DNA of 64,000 bases, from assembly GCA_035516155.1 (NCBI GenBank), contig DATJAP010000035.1, forward strand, positions 1-64,000, read 5' to 3'. Shown here piece by piece: positions 44,002 through 52,774 of this stretch (positions are counted from its first letter, which is position 1; each line of letters begins with the position of its first letter). Source of the DNA: JAJYKN01 sp035516155 (lineage in GTDB: Bacteria > Nitrospirota > UBA9217). The translations under genes were made by a program, and so were the position numbers. The notes beneath the pieces were generated by a model, which was not told the DNA's origin, searched no databases, and saw only the letters and a list, made by a program, of their open reading frames with translations.

Positions 44002-44721
44002 ATGAGAAGAAGACGAGCCGTGATCTTTGAAGAGGATGTAGTCATAACGGGTCTCCTAAAGATGTTTCTCAGTCTGCGCGGTTATGACTGCTACACCTAC
44101 AGAGAACCCTTGATCTGCCCCGTATACCAGGACAATACAGAGTGCAAGATCAAATATCCTTGCGCCGACATCATGCTCATCGACTTCAGCATGCCCAAAA
44201 TGTCCGGCACCGAACTTCTCAAAGCACAGACAGCCCGTCAATGCAAACTCACCCTGATGAACAAAGCGCTCATTGCCGGCTATTTCAACGGACACAACCG
44301 GGCAGAAATGGAACAGCTGGGCTGCACGGTCTTCGAGAAGCCCATTGACTTCTCACGGCTCGCAGAGTGGTTCGACCAGTGCGAACATCGCATGGATCTT
44401 ACGACGCCGCTGGGCTTTGTCAGAACGGAAAAACGCCGACCCTGCAATCTCAAGATTTCATTCCAAACCGCTTCCGCCTCCAAAATTCAGACAGGTGTTA
44501 CGACGAACTGCAGCCCCTCCGGTCTCTGTTTAAAAGTCGCTACGTCCTTGTGGCTGCATCAGACCCTGACCATACTCCGCTCCGATAAAACCCATTCTTC
44601 ACGTTCTGCATCAGTGCGTTGGGTCAAATCACTCGGTAACAACTCTTTCGAAACAGGACTACATCTCGAAGGGACCACGCAGCAAGCAGCGGTCATGGCG
44701 CAACCAGCATGCCATCCCTGA
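44002..44721 (+). CDS. Response-regulator receiver with PilZ-like output domain
   Basis: The 239-residue protein has a receiver (about 5-130) with acidic FEED, phospho-acceptor Asp in IMLIDFSMP and the late Lys in VFEKPI, then a PilZ-like domain (about 140-235) with TNCSPSGLCL matching the NxSxxG motif. The RxxxR motif is degenerate (RRPCN), so c-di-GMP binding is uncertain. GGGAG lies six bases before the ATG at 44002, better than the upstream GTG at 43966. It overlaps the convergent PfpI gene by 29 bases at the 3' end. No kinase is adjacent. Confidence 0.8.
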   Translation: MRRRRAVIFEEDVVITGLLKMFLSLRGYDCYTYREPLICPVYQDNTECKIKYPCADIMLIDFSMPKMSGTELLKAQTARQCKLTLMNKALIAGYFNGHNRAEMEQLGCTVFEKPIDFSRLAEWFDQCEHRMDLTTPLGFVRTEKRRPCNLKISFQTASASKIQTGVTTNCSPSGLCLKVATSLWLHQTLTILRSDKTHSSRSASVRWVKSLGNNSFETGLHLEGTTQQAAVMAQPACHP

Positions 44722-45241
44722 TCTTCAGCGACTTTTCCCGTCCGACCAGTTTCTCAACGATGGCTAACCCAAAGTCAAGCGCTGTACCCGCCCCTCTGCT
44801 GGTCAATACATTTCCGTCGATGACCACGGCTTTCTCCTCATAGACGGCACCGCCCAGCTGGCCCTTGTACGTCGGGTAGGACGTTACACGCCTTCCCGCA
44901 AGAACACCCGCGTTCGCGAGTACATAAGGTGCCGCGCATATTGCGGCGGTGATTTTGCCCTTCATTGAAAACTGCCTGATCAGCTCCCTCACGCGTGCGT
45001 CTGCATTCAGGTTATCCGAACCCGGTTGACCACCGGGCAAAACGATCACATCGAAGTCTTCAGCCCGCACCGTGTCGATCACCGTATCCGGTATGACCCT
45101 CACCTTCCGCGCGCTCGTAACGGTACCGCCATGCAGGCCTGCGATTACCGTATCGATGTCGCCTCGACGCAGTACATCAATGACGGCCATGGCTTCCACT
45201 TCCTCAAATCCATCAGCGAGAATAACTGCCACTCTCGGCAT
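44693..45241 (-). CDS. DJ-1/PfpI-family protein
   Basis: The 182-residue protein has the DJ-1/PfpI fold: start MPRVAVILADGFEEVE, the mid motif VIVLPGGQPGSDNL, the nucleophile elbow AAICAAPYVLAN with the conserved Cys, and the end EKLVGREKSLKIRDGMLV. Members act as deglycases, chaperones or peptidases; this subgroup resembles YajL/ThiJ. GAGGAGG precedes the ATG at 45241. Its last 29 bases overlap the 3' end of the REC-PilZ gene on the other strand. Confidence 0.92.
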   Translation of the reverse strand: MPRVAVILADGFEEVEAMAVIDVLRRGDIDTVIAGLHGGTVTSARKVRVIPDTVIDTVRAEDFDVIVLPGGQPGSDNLNADARVRELIRQFSMKGKITAAICAAPYVLANAGVLAGRRVTSYPTYKGQLGGAVYEEKAVVIDGNVLTSRGAGTALDFGLAIVEKLVGREKSLKIRDGMLVAP

Positions 45242-45656
45242 TGGTACCTCCTCTTCCCAGGCTACGGGCATGTTAAACCCAGGTGCATTGTAGCGCTTTT
45301 TGTGATTTTCATCAACTGCATGCGGATCCCCTCTCCCTTTGCTCTTTTATACCCCCTCAGAATGAGCCTCTTTCATACTCAACCATCGGACAATTTTCTC
45401 AGATAATGAGCCCTCTGCCGATGTCCTGACGGCGACACAATCCGTTTTTATCTGCTCTGAAGCCGGAACATCTCCCGGGAATAAATCGGCTGCATTATCC
45501 TTGCACTATGCAAAAAGACGACGGGAGAAGCCACACTCTTCCTTCTCCCGTCGTCCACAACGCAGAAGCTCACTCTCATACAATTATTAAATTATTTAGT
45601 GTTCTTCAGTAGCTATTCTTCATTGACTCGCCTTCGCCGGGTCGGCTTTTCTCTTG
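45242..45656. other. Intergenic region with the Spy-like gene's terminator
   Basis: About 415 bases between the PfpI and Spy-like genes. Apart from the terminator at 45512-45555 I see no gene or RNA element. Confidence 0.6.
45512..45555 (-). terminator. Intrinsic terminator of the Spy-like gene
   Basis: A perfect 14-base inverted repeat (45517-45530 with 45542-45555) is followed on the minus strand by TTTTT (45512-45516). It lies about 100 bases after the Spy-like gene and is a textbook intrinsic terminator. Confidence 0.85.
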
Positions 45657-46073
45657 TCAGTGGGACATGTATTTTTCAATGTGAGAAACAAGCTTCTCTC
45701 GCTGTTCCGGGGTGAGCATGTCGTGAATCTCCACGAATTTTGCGGAGATAAACCGGATCATATCATCGGCTTGGGCAATGTTTTTATCAGTCAGAGCGTC
45801 CAGCTTTGCTTTGTCTATTTCAGGACTTCTCATTAGTTCGTTCGCTTCTTTCACCGTCTCTTTGCGCATTCCTACCATTTCAGGCCGCCTTGCCAGAAAC
45901 TCGTCTTTGATCTTCTCCAACTGTGCCGTCTGCGCATCGTTCAGCTTCAACTCCGAGGCCATGTGTTTCACAAAGTGTTCCGCCCGTTCTTCAGGCGTGT
46001 GGGAACACCCTGCTATCACCAGCGCTGAAAGGGCCATCAGCATAGTCAACTGTGCAAATCTATGTTTTAACAT
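45657..46073 (-). CDS. Spy/CpxP-like periplasmic lipoprotein
   Basis: The 138-residue protein has a lipoprotein signal (lipobox VIAGC) and an all-helical body with two LTxxQ-type motifs (LNDAQTAQL and LTPEQREKL), the mark of the Spy/CpxP family. These proteins chaperone or sense misfolded periplasmic proteins and metals. AAGGAG lies ten bases before the ATG at 46073, which is preferred over 46106. It stands alone with its own terminator. Confidence 0.85.
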   Translation of the reverse strand: MLKHRFAQLTMLMALSALVIAGCSHTPEERAEHFVKHMASELKLNDAQTAQLEKIKDEFLARRPEMVGMRKETVKEANELMRSPEIDKAKLDALTDKNIAQADDMIRFISAKFVEIHDMLTPEQREKLVSHIEKYMSH

Positions 46074-46801
46074 ATCGGCACTTCTCCTTTCCGAATGACT
46101 GCGCACTCGCGAGACTCACTTTGAGTTTGCCTGTGCTGTATAATATTATTTTAGCACTTTTTGGACAGCGTATTCCGGAGATACCAATGACAGTCATATC
46201 CCCATTTTTCCGGTTGCATTTAAACATTGAGCCATGCCCGGACAAGCCGGAAAAGATTTTTCCACAGGGGTCATAGAGAATATCCTAATAAAGTTTTAAA
46301 ACGTAATTCTGTCTTGTCCTTCCCTTTCTGTGTGCCTTCCGTGGGTTTTATGGGAATTTTCCTCCTGTCATTTTGAGAAGAACTTGATAATTAACTCACT
46401 GAGTATGAGTTGCACGGGATATCTTTACATCCGCTACCAGTTGTGGTATGAAACGGAGGGGAACGAAGGTGAGTCATACTTCAGAAGAAATACGGCTGCG
46501 ATATCTCTACCGGGACCTGATACTCAGGGGGAAGGCCCGGGTGTCTCTTGAATCCGCGCGTAATCTCGTTGGTCCTGATTGCGCCTTTCACCTCTACGGG
46601 CGCATCTATCCGGGGAGAACGAAAACAAAAACAAAATCCAAGCGTCCGGTTCGATGAGCGTCTTTGGAAACTCGGTCAGCCCGCAGCCGGCGGTCATTCA
46701 AAACATGCATTTCATGACCTCTCCGGGAACTGGCAGACATCGAGTGGCTCCGTGAGGGAACCGTTTGCTCCAGCGTCTAATCCGGTTTGCAAATCTCGCG
46801 A
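46074..46801. other. Intergenic region without supported genes
   Basis: About 730 bases. A plus-strand frame at 46448-46657 (69 residues, basic, unrecognised) has a purine-rich stretch upstream but no other support. It could be a small gene or noise. Confidence 0.45.
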
Positions 46802-47070
46802 TTAGCCCGTTGTCGCGATGATGATTGCTGTTTCCCTCTTCAGATCCCCGCGGACCGCATTAATAAGGCCGACACCGTCCAATTGGGGCATATTCATTTC
46901 TGTAAGAATCATATTTCCCTGCTGCAGTTCCAACCGTTCCCGAGGGCATGCGCCGTTCACCGCCTCGATAATCTTCACTCCCTGCGGCAACTTGATGAGA
47001 TGAAAAATGACGGGCATCCGCACTGTCCGGGAATCATCGGCTACAAGCAGCCTTTTTGTCGCTCCACGGA
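46802..47070 (-). pseudogene. Decayed CheY-like receiver
   Basis: On the minus strand the DNA reads KRLLVADDSRTVR, then KIIEAVNGA, then MILTEMNMPQLDG and AIIIATTG, which follows a CheY-type receiver almost from end to end. The acidic DD pair is kept, but the phospho-acceptor Asp is Glu (ILTE). The chain stops right after the ATTG block, before the conserved Lys, and no start codon lies in frame before the DDSR region: a TGA does. An ATG in the next frame (MTPWSDKK) could be the old start if one base was lost or gained in the run of five A. Confidence 0.7.
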
Positions 47071-47091
47071 GTCATACTATTTTACGATCCT

Positions 47092-47262
47092 TCACTCGAA
47101 TACTTTTTTCAGCGATCCCAGCTTATCCACGGGAATAGCGAGCCGCCCCCCGGACAGGCTCGATTTCCCGTTCAACAGCCCCCCTAAGATAGTTTCTCTC
47201 ATCGTGCGGAAATCGAGCTAGATATCGATCGTCATTTCGCAATGGAAAGTGATCCGTTTCAT
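47092..47262 (-). pseudogene. Short gene interrupted by an amber codon
   Basis: Starting from an ATG at 47262 the minus strand encodes MKRITFHCEMTIDI, a TAG at 47218-47220, and then LDFRTMRETILGGLLNGK and GGRLAIPVDKLGSLKKVFE before a TGA. The coding character continues smoothly across the TAG. I do not recognise the product. It lies just upstream of the decayed CheY-like gene on the same strand, so both may be remains of one operon. Confidence 0.45.
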
Positions 47263-47390
47263 TTTAAAGTTTGATGATCGATCCTTGGCGTTGGACATTT
47301 CATCGTTACCAGTAAATTGATGAGTTATAATATATTAAAGTTTCAATGTTCGGTAAAAACAACTCCGTTTCGGTAAAGAGGTGAATGAGC

Positions 47391-47927
47391 ATGAGGAAAA
47401 TCCGTCTTTTTCTCCCCTGTCTGGTCGTTCTTCTTGCGACAACCGTGGTTGCCTGTGTGCCCAGTATGCACTTGATGCCCAGCGCAGCTGAACCCGCTGA
47501 AATTGCTGGAACCTATACTCTCCTCCTCTACGGCTGCCGCTATCCTTCTGATGTTAAAAATGCAGCCTTTTTTGTGAAGGAGGGAAGCAAGTACCCGCTT
47601 GAAATATTCGATCTTGATACATCCTATAAGACAATAAAAGGCCTTACAGCCCAGCAGGCGCTCGCCAAAGCCGAAGCCTTCCTGAGATGCAGCACCTACC
47701 TTGTCTGGCAGACCCAGCTTAGCAGGATTCCCGATGACAGCGGCGGGATCATCGGCTACGAAATGCGGCCGCTGTACCTTGCCTATCAACTCGGCCAAGC
47801 TGATGTACTATACATCTCCTACTTCCTGAAGAGAGGGAAGGTAATAACGTATATAAGTCTGGACAGAAACATTGAGCTCGACCTGGAATCCTCGGGCGGT
47901 TCGAATAGGTCGGACCATGGCAAATAG
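47391..47927 (+). CDS. Lipoprotein of unknown function
   Basis: The 178-residue protein has a lipoprotein signal peptide with lipobox TVVAC near residue 20 and then a mixed alpha/beta domain (YTLLLYGCRYPSDVKNAAFF, LTAQQALAKAEAFL, DDSGGIIGYEMRPLY). I do not recognise the family. The ATG at 47391 has AGAGGTG seven bases upstream; the in-frame ATG at 47385 is too close to it. A TATAAT box (47326-47331) lies upstream. Confidence 0.65.
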   Translation: MRKIRLFLPCLVVLLATTVVACVPSMHLMPSAAEPAEIAGTYTLLLYGCRYPSDVKNAAFFVKEGSKYPLEIFDLDTSYKTIKGLTAQQALAKAEAFLRCSTYLVWQTQLSRIPDDSGGIIGYEMRPLYLAYQLGQADVLYISYFLKRGKVITYISLDRNIELDLESSGGSNRSDHGK

Positions 47928-48048
47928 GTCTACCGGCCTTGCACAGTGCTTGTTATTATGTGCCGGTGTTCTCGGTATGGAAAGAGCAGGGCGCAGAAAT
48001 TACGCTTGCCTGCGCATTCGGTACTATGGGAAGGAGTTCTTTAACGTC

Positions 48049-48540
48049 ATGTCGCAGGTTAGCGCAGGACTTCTGATGTACCGGATAAAGGAGAGCGTCA
48101 TTGAGGTATTTCTTGTTCACCCTGGCGGACCGTTCTGGGTGAAGAAAGACCTGGGGACGTGGTCAATCCCCAAGGGGCTTGTTGACAAGGACGAGGATGC
48201 CCTTGTTGCAGCCCGCCGGGAGTTTCACGAAGAAACGAGCTTTATAATGTCGGGACCATTTATCCCCCTTCGATCGGTTAGGCTTCCAAGCGGTAAGATC
48301 GTCCATGCGTGGGCAGTTGAAGGCGATTGTGATGCACGGGAAATGAGGAGCAATAACTTTAACATGGAGTGGCCGCCGCATTCAGGGAGACAAGGGACAT
48401 TCCCCGAAGTCGATCGGGGCGCATGGTTCGGGCTCGAAGAAGCAGGCAGAAAAATATCAAAAGGACAGAAAGGCTTGCTTACGGAACTGCAACAGCTGCT
48501 TTCCCGGCGGTCGCCGCCGACCATCACGCCGCATTCCTGA
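48049..48540 (+). CDS. Nudix hydrolase
   Basis: The 163-residue protein carries the Nudix box GLVDKDEDALVAARREFHEETSF (G-x5-E-x7-REUxEExGU pattern, with Ser in place of the last Gly), flanked by WSIPKG and AWAVEGD strands. It should hydrolyse nucleoside diphosphate derivatives. The start MSQVSAGLLMYR is typical; AAGGAG lies 12 bases upstream. The gene's end overlaps the 3' end of the opposing hydrolase gene by 17 bases. Confidence 0.88.
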   Translation: MSQVSAGLLMYRIKESVIEVFLVHPGGPFWVKKDLGTWSIPKGLVDKDEDALVAARREFHEETSFIMSGPFIPLRSVRLPSGKIVHAWAVEGDCDAREMRSNNFNMEWPPHSGRQGTFPEVDRGAWFGLEEAGRKISKGQKGLLTELQQLLSRRSPPTITPHS

Positions 48541-49501
48541 AACTTTTCTGTTGAACAGATTCACGATCATTATTGTCCAGCTTGCTCTGGTGCATCCATT
48601 CCGTGATCAAATCGGCGATCTTTTCCGGGTTCTCCTCCTGAAGGTAGTGGAGGCCGGGGCCGAAGTCCTTGATGATAATCTGGGGAAGCTGGCTCCGGAG
48701 AAGATAAAGATGGTATTCCGTGTCGTTTGAAAGCACAGCTCCAGGAACGGCCTTGATCCAGAGCGCGGGAACCTTGATGTTCTGAATTCTTTGGTGAATA
48801 TCCTCGAGGAATGCATCGCTTTCCAGCGGTTTCCCTTCAATGGGGAGAAGTTTCAGAAAAGCCCTGATAGCTCTGCGCGACCCGATGGTCGGGTAGGGTT
48901 CTTGGTAATGGCGCATGACTTCTTCCGTCATACTCCCCCTTCTCAGGACTGCCCTGGGCATGACGTAATTCACGAAGACATTCATATTCTGAATCAGCAG
49001 GTGCCCCAGCGGCGAGCGAAACAACCTGAACGCCACTGCATAGTTGCCGAAGTCTTTCCAGACAAGAGGCCAGAGGAAAGTCTCCATGAACGCAATCCCC
49101 CGAACATTATCGGGATGGTTTATCGCGTAAGCGGCACCCAGTGGACCGCCCCAATCATGAAGCACGAGAACAAGATTCTTGAGATCCAGTTGTTCGATGA
49201 AGCCCTTTATGATATCGGCGTGCAGGCGAATACTATAGTCCACTGCCCGGGGCTTGTCCGATTCGCCGAACCCCAGCAGGTCGAGGGCAATCCCCCGGCT
49301 ACCAGTGTTTCCGGCCACCTGCGGCAGGATATTTCTCCACAGATAGGATGAGGTGGGGTTTCCATGAATAAAAAGGACGGGACCTCCTTCCCCCGATTCC
49401 ACATAACCGATCCGATAGCCACCGATGACAGCGTATTTTTTTTCAAAGGGGAAGTCAGGGGATGGTTTCGCAATTTTCTTTTTTCCATCGCCAATGTCCA
49501 T
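48524..49501 (-). CDS. Alpha/beta hydrolase, haloalkane-dehalogenase-like
   Basis: This 325-residue hydrolase has the oxyanion box LFIHGNPTSSYLWRN, the nucleophile elbow LHDWGGPLG with Asp116 as nucleophile (as in haloalkane dehalogenases, where esterases have Ser), the FMETFLWP block and the catalytic His in GPGLHYLQEENP. This matches the DhaA/LinB-type subgroup. The ATG at 49501 is chosen because family members begin near here; only a weak AGAG precedes it. The true substrate could be a halide or epoxide. Confidence 0.85.
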   Translation of the reverse strand: MDIGDGKKKIAKPSPDFPFEKKYAVIGGYRIGYVESGEGGPVLFIHGNPTSSYLWRNILPQVAGNTGSRGIALDLLGFGESDKPRAVDYSIRLHADIIKGFIEQLDLKNLVLVLHDWGGPLGAAYAINHPDNVRGIAFMETFLWPLVWKDFGNYAVAFRLFRSPLGHLLIQNMNVFVNYVMPRAVLRRGSMTEEVMRHYQEPYPTIGSRRAIRAFLKLLPIEGKPLESDAFLEDIHQRIQNIKVPALWIKAVPGAVLSNDTEYHLYLLRSQLPQIIIKDFGPGLHYLQEENPEKIADLITEWMHQSKLDNNDRESVQQKSFRNAA

Positions 49502-49946
49502 TGTTTTCTCTTTTAAACGGCGCAGACACGCAATATGATATAGCATCTGCCCGTCTGACTGCAATTGCGGACCGGGAAAGAGTGTGACCCCGCTGCTTTC
49601 CCGCCTTTTCGTGCAAAAGGTTAAGACTATCACCTAATTTTCCTTAAAGCCTATCACTGCATCGGCAACATGTCAAGGAAGGGCCCTCCGGATCCTGCCG
49701 CCACCTGTGTGATCGAAACAAAAAAGTCCGGATGACTAAAAAATCTCATCCGGACAAAAACTCCTGTCGCTTCAATAGGGTCGCTGTGATCTGCCTTCCA
49801 GCGGTTTTTGAATGCAGCGATTTGATCACTTCATGAGTGAAAATGTCCGCCTCGTCCGATCCCTCACACGCTAAACATCATCCTTTTGACCTAATTGCCA
49901 CCATGACATTTAAAACGGGAGTAGGAAGGCCGCGCCGCGTACGCTT
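49502..49946. other. Intergenic region with a minus-strand terminator
   Basis: About 445 bases between the hydrolase and DUF1523 genes. Only the terminator at 49718-49755 is evident. Confidence 0.6.
49718..49755 (-). terminator. Intrinsic terminator downstream of the DUF1523 gene
   Basis: The stem GTCCGGATGA / TCATCCGGAC (49726-49735 with 49746-49755) is followed on the minus strand by TTTTTTGTTT. It would end transcripts coming from the EamA/DUF1523 pair, about 200 bases after the latter. Confidence 0.8.
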
Positions 49947-50285
49947 CTATTTCACTTCTTCGATCTTCACAATATTCTCATAGCGGGATAAAAAAGGTAT
50001 CCTCCACCCATATTTTTTTATTTTTACCAGCTTCCCCCTCAGCCTGATCGCATCGTTCTGAACGCTTCCTGAATCAAACTTGAAACGGTACCAGACATCC
50101 TCATTTATGAAGGGACGATATTCGGTTGCGATCATAAACCGGTTGTCTACCTTCGTCATCTGGGCATCGGTTATCCTGGTCGTAATGGTGTCCGCTGCAA
50201 AATAGCTGTACAACATTGCCAGGATGCATACCAGGATCCCGATCAGAATTGCTTTGACTTTCATTCGTCTCATAAATTCCGCCAT
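49947..50285 (-). CDS. DUF1523-family membrane-anchored protein
   Basis: The 112-residue protein has one N-terminal membrane helix (about 10-28) and then the DUF1523 hallmark segments YRFKFDSGSVQNDAIRLRGK and YGWRIPFLSRYENIV. The function of the family is unknown. AAGGAG lies six bases before the ATG. It follows the EamA gene by 52 bases and is probably co-transcribed with it. Confidence 0.8.
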   Translation of the reverse strand: MAEFMRRMKVKAILIGILVCILAMLYSYFAADTITTRITDAQMTKVDNRFMIATEYRPFINEDVWYRFKFDSGSVQNDAIRLRGKLVKIKKYGWRIPFLSRYENIVKIEEVK

Positions 50286-50337
50286 ACGTTCTCCTTGTCG
50301 TCTACGAATATTCGCCAGAATTGATCCGGCTTGCCAA

Positions 50338-50754
50338 TTACTTCAGCAGAAGCATCGAAAACAATGCCAAGACGATGCCGATACCCTGCTTTATCGTGAT
50401 TGTTTCATTCAGGAGAAGGAAGGAAAGAATGATCGACACGGCGGGATATAGGGCGGTGAACGTAATGACAATCGCCGCCTCACCCCTGCTCATCGCCTGT
50501 AGAAAAAGCAGTCCACCGAGCGAACTGCAAACGCCGGCAATCAGGGCAAAGAATGCTCCCTCGAAATTCAGGGAAATCTGAAATCGGCTCGTTGACAGGA
50601 TGGCGAGAACAACCAAGAGAGCTCCGAGCGCGGAAATGAAATAAACATTCCGAGGAGCCATCTGGTTCGTAGCAATTTTTTGAAACACTCCCCAGGTGCC
50701 CCACAAAATCAAGGCTAACGCTGCGGGAATGAGCCATGATGGCGTTCTAGTCAT
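50338..50754 (-). CDS. Half-size EamA/DMT-superfamily membrane transporter
   Basis: This 138-residue protein has about four to five membrane helices and a single EamA repeat (ALILWGTWGVFQKIA at the start, ALYPAVSIILSFLLLNETIT and GIGIVLALFSMLLL at the end). Full EamA transporters carry two such repeats; single-repeat versions like this one must dimerise, like small multidrug resistance proteins. The substrate is unknown. Confidence 0.85.
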   Translation of the reverse strand: MTRTPSWLIPAALALILWGTWGVFQKIATNQMAPRNVYFISALGALLVVLAILSTSRFQISLNFEGAFFALIAGVCSSLGGLLFLQAMSRGEAAIVITFTALYPAVSIILSFLLLNETITIKQGIGIVLALFSMLLLK

Positions 50755-51023
50755 CGCCCTTGCCTTCCAACACTCGGGTTGGCAGTGAGGAACAGAATGG
50801 GTTCGCGCAGACCCGAAGCGTTTTTAAATCCCGGAACAGGCAGCATCTCGGCATCCGAATCCTTGTTTCACGACACGCGCGCTGCGGTGTTCCTTCCATA
50901 TCGATTCCGTTATCGATCACCCCGCCATTGTCCACGATAATCCAAGTATAACACTGTCTGCCAGCGAAGGATTGGCGAAAGGTAGACAAGAGAAACGCTA
51001 TACGCAAAATCGGCGTGCTGATC

Positions 51024-52217
51024 TCATATGCCCGCCCGCTCACGCGCCTCGTAGCCCTCCGCTTCCAGGCCCATGATTATCTGGTCTAGGTGCTGCTTCC
51101 CCCGGATCTCGACCGTCACAATCACCTTGGCCTTGCCGTACGGAAGTCCGCCCGAAAGACGGTCATGAATGATGTCCAGAACGTTTGCCCTTCGCGCCGC
51201 GAGAATGCCGGTCACCTTATGCAGACTCCCTGCGATATCATCGATCGTCACTTCAATAATGCCGATCCGCCCGCTCGTTCCCAGACCTTTGCGGATTATC
51301 CGATCCATAATGGTGAAATCAACATTTCCTCCGCTCACGACCAGCACCACTCGCTGGTTTCTGTAGCGGTCCTTCATTTCCATGAAGGCTGCGAGCGGCG
51401 CCGCACCCGCTCCTTCGACGACCAGTTTTTTCCGCTCAAGAAAGAGAAGAATCGACATGGCGATCCGTTCTTCCGACACCAGAACCATATCGTCGACGCA
51501 GCGCAGGATCAGCTCAAAGGTTTTCTCACCGGGTCTATTGACTGCTATCCCATCCGCAATCGTGAGCAGCGGGACCCGGTCCTCGATCTTTTTGTCCTTG
51601 AACGAGAGAGCGGCAGCGGGAGCGGACTCAGCCTGGACGCCGATCACGGCCGTTCTGGGAGACAGGGCTTTCAGTGCCGCGGCAAGGCCAGCGACAAGTC
51701 CCCCCCCTCCGACAGGAACGAACACCGCATTTATTTCTCGCAGGTCCTCGTAGATCTCTACGCCGATAGTCCCCTGTCCCGCGATGACGAGATCGTCATC
51801 AAAAGGATGGATAAAGGTGCTTTCCTTTTGAGAGAGCGCATACTCAAGCGCCTCGCTGAACCGCTCCCCGACGAGATTAACTTCCGCACCGTATCCCCTT
51901 GTAGCCTCCTCCTTGATGATCGGCGCCGTTAGTGGCATGATGATCTGCGCGTGTTTCCCGAGTTTCTGCGCTGCAAAGGCAACGGCTTGGGCATGATTGC
52001 CCATAGAGGCCGCGATCACCCTGTCTGCGCTAACATGGCTCATTTTGTTGAAGGCGCCGCGAACTTTGAAAGATCCGGTTTTCTGGAGATTTTCAAGCTT
52101 GAGATAAACCTCGGCACCAGACAGATTACTGAGTGAATTCGAATAAATCAACGGTGTCTTATGGATGAACGGCACCAAGTTCTTACGAGCCTCTTGTATG
52201 TCCTTCAGGGTGATCAT
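51024..52217 (-). CDS. ilvA: Threonine ammonia-lyase with C-terminal ACT domain
   Basis: This 397-residue PLP enzyme converts threonine to 2-oxobutanoate, the first step to isoleucine or of threonine breakdown. The PLP Lys51 is in TGSFKVRGA, with SMGNHAQAVAFAA, the phosphate-binding PVGGGGLVAGLAAAL and VSGGNVD near the end of the catalytic part. One ACT domain (about 320-395) fits the short, single-ACT form. The family name ilvA/tdcB cannot be split by sequence alone. GGAAAGGG precedes the ATG. Confidence 0.93.
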   Translation of the reverse strand: MITLKDIQEARKNLVPFIHKTPLIYSNSLSNLSGAEVYLKLENLQKTGSFKVRGAFNKMSHVSADRVIAASMGNHAQAVAFAAQKLGKHAQIIMPLTAPIIKEEATRGYGAEVNLVGERFSEALEYALSQKESTFIHPFDDDLVIAGQGTIGVEIYEDLREINAVFVPVGGGGLVAGLAAALKALSPRTAVIGVQAESAPAAALSFKDKKIEDRVPLLTIADGIAVNRPGEKTFELILRCVDDMVLVSEERIAMSILLFLERKKLVVEGAGAAPLAAFMEMKDRYRNQRVVLVVSGGNVDFTIMDRIIRKGLGTSGRIGIIEVTIDDIAGSLHKVTGILAARRANVLDIIHDRLSGGLPYGKAKVIVTVEIRGKQHLDQIIMGLEAEGYEARERAGI

Positions 52218-52774
52218 AGTATGCCCTTTCCGGGGGTGGCAATTGAATCAAGATGGGAACAATTCCTAGAGTGAGACAATGATCGATACAACACACTTCA
52301 TGCAATTCTGCCAGAAATAGTTCAAACATGCAGCAGCGACAATTGCATGGAGTTGAGGAATCACTTTCTTGCTGTAAAAAGTCTTTTCTCCCATCGGACC
52401 CTCTATGGCGCCAAAGCCTATTTTGAGTATTTCTTCTCCCGTTCTCCGCGTAGGAGCCACCGTTCGGAACGATGCAGAGAAAGGATCGCGGGATCGCGGT
52501 ACTTATTTCCAGTGGTATTCGATTTTGCCATTAAAAGTCTATCTGAACATCGGCGCTGAGTCAATTTAAAAAAAACAGAAAAGCCCTTCACGCCACCATC
52601 TGAAGATGTAAAATTGATCCGAAGAACAAATGCAAGGAATGGGAAACCGGAAAATTACGGCAGGATATGGTACACAATAAGAAAGCCCTTCACCACATTC
52701 CGGCAAAGGGCTTTCCCAATCAATCTGGCAGGGCCACTCCTCACCCCTTTCCTCGAGGGGCGAGAGCATCTTTT
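52218..52774. other. Intergenic region downstream of the glutamate synthase operon
   Basis: About 560 bases. Besides the hairpin at 52681-52715 it holds a second copy of its arm sequence (GAAAAGCCCTTCAC) near 52571-52584. No gene is supported. Confidence 0.5.
52681..52715 (-). terminator. Probable terminator of the glutamate synthase operon
   Basis: A 10-base stem (GAAAGCCCTT at 52681-52690 with AAGGGCTTTC at 52706-52715) lies about 60 bases after the last operon gene. On the minus strand it is followed by only a short T-rich tail (TTATTG), so strength is uncertain. Confidence 0.55.

Noticed and set aside
47218..47220. In-frame TAG as pyrrolysine codon
   Set aside because: No pyrrolysine machinery or typical substrate gene is visible, and the neighbour is a decayed gene, so a nonsense mutation is simpler.
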